Assembly: GCF_001723175.1 (NCBI RefSeq)
Contig: NC_064654.1
Coordinates: forward strand, 1,426,001 to 1,490,000
Direction of reading: 5' to 3'
DNA: 64,000 nt
DNA from: Penicillium oxalicum
Taxonomy: Eukaryota > Ascomycota > Eurotiomycetes > Eurotiales > Aspergillaceae
In this document: one piece after another, positions 50,687 through 61,300 of the stretch
Position numbering within the stretch: position 1 is the stretch's first letter
How the letters are laid out: each line of letters starts with the position of its first letter
Position numbers and translations under genes: made by a program
Notes under the pieces: generated by a model
The model's input: the letters and a program-made list of their open reading frames with translations, nothing else
Database searches by the model: none
Told to the model about the DNA's origin: nothing

Positions 50687-53600
50687 AGCAGTGAGCCCAC
50701 ATGAGAGGAGGCTGGCCCACTTTGGCGGGAGGAGTTCTGGAATAATTCGTCGATCGACCGACGTCGAAGCTCCGATCTTTCTGCGCTTTTTTTTTTCACG
50801 GGAGGGGGAGGTTTCTTCTCTCTTTCGGTTTCTGTTTTGAAATGGTCACGTGTATGTAAAATTGGGACGGGAGAAACTGAGGAGCATGTACAACCACTAT
50901 TCAACGCAATGAAGCCACCCTGTATGTCGCTCAACTAGTCGCTACAGTAGAGATTGTGCAGTAGACTTGAAGCTAGTATTCGCGCTACGTTCACGGGTGT
51001 TTATTAGTCGAGCGCGAAGGTTCAGTAATTTGTGGCTGACATGACCTGCACTGCTACATATGAGCGATCGAACTTGAGAGGTACATGAGAAGGATCTTCG
51101 CTCATGTGTGAAAATGAAATCTGCGACCCAGGACCTTGGAGGGTCGATAACAGTGGTATCAAGTGGACCGACACAGGATGTGGTCATTCTCATTCGGTGA
51201 CGTCCGGTGGCAAGATCGACCAAAGGAACATTAGGCTTAGCAGACTATCTCTATCCCAGATGGAAAAACCTTGAATCGGATCAGCCCATAGTGATCTGGA
51301 GCTTCCATCCGTTGAGCTAAGAATCTCACGATCGCTCAGGAACAACCTGATCAATGAACTACACGATAATAAATCGCGCGCCATCCGGCCGAACGTGATG
51401 GCCAAGGGCTGCTGGCTGGGAATTGGACACTTGGAGGTGATAACAAGCGCCCGGCGCAGATTGGTGGTCAAAAATACACTTTATTTCCATGGTACAGTGT
51501 TTGCGTGTATCGTATAGGACACGACAAACGGTACCAACGTCAGCCGGTTCCAGTTGGAGAGACAAGGCTTAAAGACACACACACATACATACGGAGAGAG
51601 AGGGGGAGAGAGAGGGAGGTGACGATTCCTTCAGCCAACAGGAACAGACACCCCCTATCGTAAGGTCCGCTGGCTCAGGCTGAGTTCCTTGCGTGGTGTA
51701 CGACTGCACTCCATTTTCGGGCATACAGCATACTCCTGTACATGCGGGCCTGTATTGTTTGCGGGTCACTCTGTGTCTCTTCGAGAATGCTTCTCGTCGT
51801 TTTCTGGAAGGACCAATTTCTGTGTGTAAGACTCTACTGATTACTGTGTGTCCATGTACTGGAGAAGACTCATCATCTGCGCATGGCAACCCATCGAAGG
51901 TCAAACCCTCGTGGCCCTCCCGATCATATCAAACGAGTTCGTTCAACCTCTCTGTTCTCTCCACCGTCTGCAGGCCACGGCTAGGGTGATCTATGTGTAC
52001 ATAGATAGGGATTGAATGGGGATGATGAATGGTCCACGCGTTCACTAGAGCCTGGTCATAGACGCCTTTTCAGGCCGCCAGACCACGCCGGTTCGCCAGC
52101 CCTGATTAGATCATAGGACAAGAACTCTCGCGCTAACCAGATTGACAGAATCAGGATAGGCACAGCGAGCCCTTTCCCCCACCTGAACCAATCTTGAATC
52201 TCGGCGAACCCACGGGTGCTTTAACAGGCCGACGCTAAGTCCCGCTTGAAGCTGGTCATGGAATGTCAATCTGGAATGGAACAACCCATGGCTCGACCGT
52301 GCTCAGTACCCAGTCAGCGCATCTTTTTTGCGCCCCGCATCCTCCTTGACGATACGCTCAGTACAGTATTTAACCCCCCCCCCCCTTACATTACTATTCG
52401 GACTGGACGAATGGCCCTTTCAGAGTCCTTCTCCACCGGAAACGAGAGGCCCTCAGTGGTCACGTCATTCTCTCGGGCACTGCCCCCGGTCCACAAGGCT
52501 CTTTGCCTGATCGTCTGGTCATGATACACTGATACATTTCCAACGAGGGGAGATGCACGCTGGTAGGCGGAACACACTGAATTACGCGTTCTTTCGCGTT
52601 CCAGTTACACATCCACGATCAAAATGATCCGCTTACTTGATCATCACCCAAAGAACTCCCTACCTCAATCATGGTCAAGGTGCCTCGGATGGGCTAGCGT
52701 TATTCTCCCCTCACCCATGGATTCGATGCGAATCTTGCAAATCGATGTTAAATTATGTACACAACTTGGGACCTCTATGGTTCATCCTGGAAGTCTTGTG
52801 GTACCTGCACTTATACAGTAGCCCATGCACCACACTGTGTCCCTTCCCTCCCCCGAAAAGGGTTATCACCCTATGTCCCATTCCGGCGACTCTCTCGATA
52901 CAACTCCAGTCGAACCGTGAAATCGCGCATGTCATAGAGATCGACAAGAATTCTTAATCGCTCAAGGCCCACGTCATGACAGTCCTCTTATCGATTGATC
53001 GCTCTTCGTTGCAAACGAGGATCAGGTCTGGTATTGCCCACAATGCACTGCAAGACAGTTTCTGCCGTACACGTGATGTACTGTCGTTCGTACCGGACGA
53101 GTGTGACCAAGTTCGTCTCCTCCAACCCACGCACGCACCGGCCGTCGTGTCTTGCAACGCCTGACTGCAGCGGGTGGCAAGATCGGGCGCCATACCTTGT
53201 TGGTTGTAGTCGTAGTACAACCCAACAGACTTTTTTTCCTTCTCACTCGCCTCACACTAACTCCTTCCAGCTCACACACGATCCGATCGAGGCATATGTG
53301 CTCGTGCTTCATCCAAGGCACTAGGGACTTCTCGGAGCAGAAGCATCAGATGCACGTGCTCCTATCAAAAAGGATCCAGAATACGACTAATTTTCATTCT
53401 CATACCGACCGGAGAATCGGTGTACTCCCAAGCCCATGGGCGTCGGCCAAAGCCGACCGAAAGGAAAACAAAGAGCGAACAAGTCCGACCGATCCCAAGC
53501 GTAACCGTAAGACACGGTAGTCCAACGGGACAAGAAGGGGGTCACCATTTTCCATTTGCAGCAAGGAACCGGATTCTTCGCCTCTCTAGACCTTGAGAAA

Positions 53601-56166
53601 CGTCCGGGTAGGCTGGTCCAAACCATGGGTCAATCTCGGACCTGAATGCGGGAAGAAAAGAAGATTTCTCTTTACCACATAGCCCTGCTGGCGGCTCAGT
53701 CTAAGGCTGTAGTCTGCTTTCGGGTGCTAGTCGATATAGGCATCAATTGCTCAGACGCTTGTCGATTTTGTGAGTCTTGCTGGAAAAGAAAATTTGAGTG
53801 ATCTGACACTAGTGCACTTGGAACAGAAATCTTTTCGAGAAAAAAAAATATACACTTTTTCTTTTTTCCCCCCCCCCCCCGTGTTGCCATTTCAAGGGAC
53901 TCTGATCGACTCTCTAGTAATGTTACCCCAGCCGGGAGCGGAAAGGGACCACTCGTCTGATGGAATTCTAGAATCTCCGCCGAAGGCCCCAACTCCATCT
54001 TGGCTTTTCTCTTTACAGGGTCGCCACAGCCGTTAGTGGTCACTAGTTGATGCGCTATGAATACAGATGCCCGTCTTTCAACGTGGTGCATGGTTCCCTC
54101 TTTTGTCGACTCGGTGCTCGGGGCTGGCGGTCGGTGCTTGCTTCAACCATACTTGGTATATCTCCAGGGCACATGCTGTACATGCAGGACTATGCTGGTC
54201 GGACTCGCCTCCGTATCAAGCTAGATGAATCATCTCTTTTTTTTATGGAGGGGGGTTACATTCTTTTCCCATTGAACATCCCTTAGGTAAGTCTGTATAG
54301 CAACGAGGCAAGATGGATCACGGAACGTCTCCGTCGCGTCAACACTGGCTATTTTGGTGGATTGGATAGGTAGTCTGCATCTCTCTTCTGCGCACAATCT
54401 CCCGAATATGATGGACACATCGAGAGTCTAGCCTCGGGGGCGGCAAATAGGTCGAGCATCTCTTTTGTTTCATGATGGCCGACGATCGAATCTAGATGGA
54501 CCTACCACCTTTGTATCGCGCCCGGAAGGATTTGATGGTGAGACTTTCTTCGGGTTACTAACTCCCTTGAGTAGTTTCCTTGTCGTCCGATCACCCCCCA
54601 ACCTAACGCCCGTGGCTGACGGCTACTTGACTTTTTTTATCTTTACTTCCTCTATTGATATTTCTTCTTGACCGTGTTCTTTTCTAACGAATGAGTGCCC
54701 GGGCTGCCAGCTCGCATGCGGGGATCAAACTAAAAAGAAAACTCTGTCGAGTTCGCCACCACTAGATAACAAACTCAACGCCCTGTGCTCCGGGAGTCTA
54801 TCGCTGAAGGAGCTCTCCCGACCACTCCACCTGCCGAACGGGGATATCTTTTCAAGGTTCCTGGAACACTATTAGGTTCATTCTCTCCCCTAGGTACTGG
54901 GCACTCGACAAGACCCGGGAAAAAGCATCCTTTGGCCTAGATGGTCCAAAGGTCAATCTGTCGGACCTGAAGAGACCTTTTCGCCGGCGTGGTTTTCCAA
55001 CGGGCTCATCGGTCTCGACCGTAGATTTCCTCTGCGGGTCTCGTTCAATATCACCCCCTTGAGACTAGTCGACCCGTTTGCACTGTTGAGTATTTGACTT
55101 CTTGGCTCAACTCCACCGCTCGGAGGTCAGTCATCCCCGCCGAGTTGGGACTTGTCGAGCGGAGAGACAAGATTGACTGATGGTAGAGAGTACCTGAGAG
55201 TCGAGGGGGCCGGTCGCATTGTCAGTAGTTGTTTAAAGTTTTTTATTTCATTTTATTTTTTGGTCGGGGTTTGATTCCCCTCTTGCTCTCCTTCTTTCTC
55301 TCTCCGACTGTGTGCTTGTTTCCCGTACTCCTATAGGATTTTCCCGGCCGGAGAGGGCTGAACCGGGTCGTGTTGTGGTCCACCAGCTGCCAATGCCGCA
55401 CGGCTATCGGGGTGAATCATCTTTGATGGCCCGATGACAGCCGAAAAAAGCGACGATCCGCCGACCGGTCGGGTTCCGAAGGAGGGACCTCTTCCTTTCT
55501 CTACTTTTTCGGACTGTGCAGCTTCACTCCGTATTCGAACCATTCAATCATTCAATCATCGTCCTCTCCCCTTTCACTGTGGCCTGTTCTGACGGAAGCG
55601 GACCCTCCCCGGGTCCACATCATTGCCTTGAATGCAAAGGGCGAGGCCTGATAAGCGTGTCTGAAAAGCGGAGCCCGTCTCGCACCGTCTAAGTCGATGG
55701 ATCCCCCCAAAGGTATTCAAATTGAGGTAGACACACTACAGGATTGGGTGTGGAATCGATATGTACAAGATGCTCGAATGGAATCCGATGGATTCGGACA
55801 CCGGGGACGCAGGAGGGTCCGAACGGACCGATACCGAGTAATGTGGTTGATGATTCTGATAGAGTCTGGAAGAGTCAATGATTCATACTCATCCTTTCTC
55901 TCTATGGCCCCTGTTACCCCCCCCCCCCCCTTTCTTTCCTCTCCGGCTTCGGACCTAAAAGGTCAGCCTTGAGGTCAAGACCCAGTTGACAGCGCTTGGC
56001 TCGGTTGTTAGGAGGGCAGGAGAACTGCTAGATGAAAAGTTTGTTGATGGAGACCATTCGTGGTTTCTCGGTGGATTGTCCATGCGGGCCCAAACAGCAC
56101 GGTCGGGACAGTGGTGTGGGTGTCCCTTACTGGAATGAAGTTGAGTCCATGCGTCGAGGGTGTGAG

Positions 56167-56354
56167 TGTGTAATTACACATGGAACGGATGGCATGTCTG
56201 TGGATCAGTAGTGTTACACTCTCTCACCCAGGGACTGAGGATCGGGCGATCGTTCCGAGCAAATCACGCTGGTTGCGTGTTTACACCAGAGGATGTGTAA
56301 TTAATGGGGGGGGGGGTTGTATTTAGTTCCAGTGTGTAACCGTGTATTGTGTAA
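56167..56354. promoter_or_regulatory. Cluster of seven GTGTAA/TTACAC motifs
   Basis: GTGTAA occurs at 56168, 56296, 56334 and 56349, and its complement TTACAC at 56174, 56214 and 56282. The first two form the 14-bp palindrome TGTGTAATTACACA at 56167-56180. Two more inverted pairs, GTGT-T-ACAC and GTGT-TTT-ACAC, lie at 56211-56219 and 56277-56287. Fewer than one copy would be expected by chance in this length. The arrangement suggests sites for a dimeric DNA-binding protein; which one is not known. Confidence 0.45.
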
Positions 56355-56985
56355 CAGTGTCAAGACACCCCGTTTCCACGTATGGTAATGTGTCACTCTT
56401 ATCAGCGACGATCGTCGGTCAAAACCGGGGGGGGGGGATTTGACCCTGGGGGGTTTAAGGTTGACCGTCAATTCAGGCCCGTCGAAAGATTGTGTCAACT
56501 GTCAAGTAAAAATAGGCTGTCCATCATTAAATTCCTCAGTCCACTCCCCTCTGGTGATAAGCCATGAGCAGGGGTGCTGATCACTCGTACTAGGATCATA
56601 AGCTTTGCAACCTTGTCTGCAAAGCAAAGAGCTACCATGGCGAAAATCTTGTCCCAGTCGCCCTGTCAGGGGTCACCGTCGAGTCGTCACAGGGGGACAA
56701 ACGGTACATCCACACACGGAGTCACGGACAGTACTGCAAATAGTGCAATAATATTGACTTTTCAGGGCCCATCCTCATGCACCTTGAGATTCTTCATGGC
56801 ATCAACGAGGCAGATCATTCTCTCATCTCTTCCTCTTCTGGTCCAAATCAAACGGTATCCCTGCTCATGACGTTAAGCGATGTGCGAGATAAGACACTGT
56901 AGCGGGTCCCCCTCTAAGAGGCCCTGCTCTTTTTCTTTCTTTCCTCCCCCTTGCTCCAAGATGTCACCCCCAGACTTTTTTTGCC

Positions 56986-57001
56986 GGGGGGGGGGGGGGG
57001 G
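56986..57001. repeat. G16 homopolymer tract
   Basis: Sixteen consecutive G on the plus strand, the longest of a dozen C or G tracts in the window. It could form a quadruplex and is prone to length change or assembly error. Confidence 0.7.
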
Positions 57002-57787
57002 TTTCGGACAGGTGTTTGGAATTCCATGCTAGTCGTTGTGTCCAGAACGCAAGGACGGACAGGGTGAAAAGTGACCATGGATGTCCGGCTGTCCCTCTTT
57101 TCCCTCAACGGTTCTTGTGAGCCATCAGATCTGCAGAGGATCCAGTCGGTTAGCACGGCCGAGTCAATTTGGGACAGTCCAACCACCATGTCAATCCGTC
57201 CAGTCCTTCCATTCTCTACAGGCTGTGAGCCTCTCTACAGAGGAGACGGCATCTTGAAGGAGAAGATCCAGATGGAAGTAGCATGTCGTCACATAGTCAT
57301 GTAGCCCCGGATGTACAAATGAAGAAGCTATTAGGGCTCCCGCCCGACTGGGAAGACCACCAGCGGTACTGCAAAGTCTCCTCTCGGTCAGCCCACCCCA
57401 GATGGGACACACACGGTCTTGGCTGCATATTCACAGCACCTGAAGCTGTGGACGCTAATGCAGTCTGGTTGGACCTGCTACCCAGTCCAACCTTACTGGG
57501 TACTCTTTGAGCTCCTCCTCCTTTCCCCTAGTCATATCCACCCAAGGGTCAACCTGATCCGTCGAACCTTTCCTCCAATGGGAATGGATCTTCGCCGATT
57601 CGTCTACCGATGCCCTGATGCCGTATCGAGAGACTCATGGGGGAAAGAAGGATGATCATGGAATACCGAGACATTCCTCAACGTCTCGCCTCTCCTACTG
57701 CAACCCCACAAGTTGTCCCGTCGGAGCAAGGAAGTATCATGCATCACGCGCGTCACCGATAGATGTATCCTCGGGTCCTTTTCCGAA

Positions 57788-57817
57788 AGAAGACAGAAGA
57801 CAGAAGACAGAAGACAG
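57788..57817. repeat. AGAAGAC tandem repeat (4 copies)
   Basis: Four perfect 7-bp units in a row followed by the first two bases of a fifth. It lies in the gene desert and does not form part of a recognised gene. Confidence 0.8.
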
Positions 57818-58340
57818 CAAATACTGTCAGACATGCCATGAGCGGGTAGAGATCGTCTTTTGTTGCGAACAGGCTTGCAGAGTGTCGGGCTCTCTACCCA
57901 TCTAGTTTACATGATGTATTTGTTTTTGACAAGCTACACCTCATAGTACTCTACCAGGTACCAGATGCACTGATACCCTAAGTTGACAGGACCTTCTTCT
58001 CCTTCTCCTTCTTCTTCTCCAACCTCAATCCCGCCTCGGCCAGTCCCCGGCAGACGTATCCCATCAGCGTACATGAATATGCAGCCCACCTCCAACATTC
58101 TCCGTTTTCTGCGTCTCCCCCGTCCGTTTTCTCCCCACTTCATCCGGCATGGCGTATGCAGCCAAGCTCGTCTGGGGTCGAATCAGTTCCCCGCAAGAAC
58201 CTTCCCCCCCCAGACGGGTCTAGTGGCTTTTTCGTCACGAACAAATTCCAACAGGAGAACCGAGTTTCTGACACCCTTCCTAAAAAGGAGAAATGAAATC
58301 ATGGGTATGAGTGCGAGGGAGATGGATCAAACGCGGCCGA

Positions 58341-58364
58341 GTGACCGTGACCGTGACCGTGACC
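58341..58364. repeat. GTGACC tandem repeat (4 copies)
   Basis: Four perfect hexamers in a row. In one frame it would read as an Asp-Arg repeat at the end of a short open frame (57983-58372), but that frame shows no other coding sign. Confidence 0.8.
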
Positions 58365-61300
58365 AGCTCTGAAGTATTGTTCTGAGATTGTGAGGAGCTA
58401 CAAGGGATGACAGCCTACTGACTAGCTCACTCGCTACTGGCTACTCAGCAAGTACAGTCCATAGACTGATTCCTCAATGTCCGAGTCTCCATTCAGTGCG
58501 AATCGATTGGGACTCGGTAAGGTCGCAAAACTATCTGTTCCAGACTGGAAACGAACAAGAACCTCGATCATGGTGCCCAAAATCAAGATGAGGCGTGGAG
58601 ACTGGACATCCATTTCAATAATAATCAACCCCTCCCCCCGGTTCAGAAGGAAAAAGAGACAAAAAGAGCGGCTCAGACACGAGTTCTCCAATTCCCTCGG
58701 GTTTAGATTTGGGGGGGCAGACGACCCCCGGCCTTGTTCCCCACAATTTTCCCGACCACGGCCGTTCCAGCGAGTCGGCACACCGCGCGACTGGTCGATA
58801 AGCTGGAATGGATGGCTGTGCTAGTGAATCTCGTCTCTCGGTTGGGCTCTGGTCAGCCAAACAGAAGAGGAAGAAGACAAGGGGGAGAGGGAGGGTTTGT
58901 GATTATGAGGATTTCCCCACACCTTGAAACGTGTGCATCACTCTCAGACTGTTCGGGGCTCGGGCCATCGCCGCTAGACTGGTCTGGGGAGATTGTGCGT
59001 TAGACACACGGGGAACCATTTCCCTTCCCCCAATGTCCCACTCTACTTGACCGGAGGGAGAATACGGTATGGGATGGATAGAGATAGGGGGATATTACTA
59101 TTCTGTACATGCACAAAAGCAATGCACTTCAAACGTGTTGCGAGTGTATAGTATATACCCCATCGGTCGATCGTGATGCGAACCATTCCAGTGAAAGAAT
59201 ATGGGAAAAGGATGGGGAAGGATCATCTTAATAAGACCTCTGTCAGCGATCTGAATCTCCATCCCATTTTACCTATGGACCTCCTCGACCCGGCAAATCC
59301 GACAAGCTCGTCTCCGGTGATTCGTGGGGTAGAAACCGAAAACATGCGTCGCGTCCTATTGATCCTATCTACTAGATCATTGAACATGATTTCATTGATC
59401 GAGACCTTTTGTCCAGGCACGAGATTCAGCCCAGAGTTTTCGTGCTGTACATTATTGATTCTCCGAGTCCTCTGTGGACGGTCTGTCCTGTAAAACGGGC
59501 TAGACTCGAGTCCCCGAGACGACAAGCTTTTCTGGGGAAATCGGTACTGGAACATTCTCCGAATTGCCGGGAGAGAAACTTTCCTCTGTATTTTCTCTTT
59601 TGAGATCTTTTCAGACGGGCAGGGCGGGACAGGCCAAGACTGATTGGCGTCGTGCTCTGATATGTATATCCAAGAAAGTACCCGACTTCACCTGCAAGTG
59701 TAGAAAGAGAGAGAGAGGGAGAGGAATCTACTCTAAACTCACTGCAGCGGTCTTCATTCGGTTGACCGATCTCCGAACCCTCGCACGTTACAATTAAGGG
59801 ACCACTAGTACGTATATACATACAGGAATACAGAAATACATACGTACAGCAACAACCCAGAAGACAAAACAAAAAACGGTGCTCGACCATAGTAGTCGCT
59901 TCCAATCTTTCCACCAGTCTTCCAATTCCCTCACAGAACCCGCTGAATCTTGGTACACGCGATCCACCCCATTCCATTTCATCACCGTCCCGGGGAGGAG
60001 ATCCACCACTGGCCCCGTTCATCATTACTTCGTTGGTCTCATGATTTAGCGGATCGACTGTACAGCCACATCTCTCATATTACCGTATCTACCGGAGATG
60101 TGATCCCTTGTACATACGGTATGTATTATTTTTTTTTTTTGAATTGTTATGATCATCCGAGGTTAGTATTACAGTGGCACGGTGCAGGACTGGTGCATTG
60201 CAAATGTGTATCCCAGCCCTGGTAGTTGCATATCAAACTTTGTACCCAATCAGATGGTCGTGGGGAGGAAAGTTTCGATCGACGTAACTCTGAATAAGTT
60301 GTTCATCATCCTCAGCGCGCAGATCCATGGTCCAGACTGTTTCATTCGTGATCAATTTGTGGATTTGATATCGGGTGAGGGTTGATCGCGTTTCTAGGGC
60401 CAACACCGATGTATAGGTGTACCGTGTAGTATCAATGGCAGAGCCAACACCAACACCGTACATATATGTCAATGTGAGTATGTAAATCGAAAGGGCATCG
60501 AATTTGTCAATTGACATTGCATGCTTGTAGTGAATACGTACGTACTCACAACACTATCCAAGAAAAAACGTCCCCTCCCTCGCGCATACATTCCTCCCTC
60601 AAAATATCTCCTAGAATGTTCCTTCTAACCTCAATCTCCACCCGATCCAATTCTTCGAGGCATATATGATGAAACAACCAAGACGGGACAAATCAGCATT
60701 TCATCGAACATGAAGGTACCATAGAAAATTGAAGAGCCTTCCCCCCCCCCTCCAAAAAAAAGCCAGCCACAACCACAGGGTAATCTGGATCTACACAAAC
60801 ATAACCCACAAATCAATTTTTTTTCTCCCTCTTTACCACTCCCCCAAAAAAGAATCTAGAGAAGGTTCGAAAATCCCTCATCTCCATCTGTTTTGAACCC
60901 ACTCCTGGCATCATCTCATCTCACCAGTCGATCACAGATGGAGCAAAGACGGCACAGCCCGTCGCAAATGACCTCATTCAGACCCACCACTCCTAGCCCA
61001 AATCTTGTTTTTGTTTTTTTTTTCGCATGTGCACAGAGGGTCCAGTCCTACGACTGGACTGGGTGCCTTGCGATCTGAGCTTTGGAGGGATGTTTTTGGT
61101 TGGGGGGGGGGGGTCCCTCTGATTATTTGTTCTTTCCTTGTGTCCACATGGTACCTAGTGCAATACGACAGTGTTCCACTTGCATTGATTCTAGACCAAT
61201 TCTGCGATCTTCATCCGAGACGAGAGAATGGGCGGGAAGGTGAAGAAGAGAGGAGGGGGGACACACCTAACAGAGTGAAAACATCATTTTTTGGGATCGT

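Noticed and set aside
55266..55284. GGGG-TTTGATT-CCCC hairpin resembling a tRNA T arm
   Set aside because: Upstream sequence is a T-rich run with no A box or other tRNA arms.
59426..60025. 199-codon minus-strand open frame in the gene desert
   Set aside because: Low-complexity segments, no domain, and no conserved-looking stretches; likely chance.
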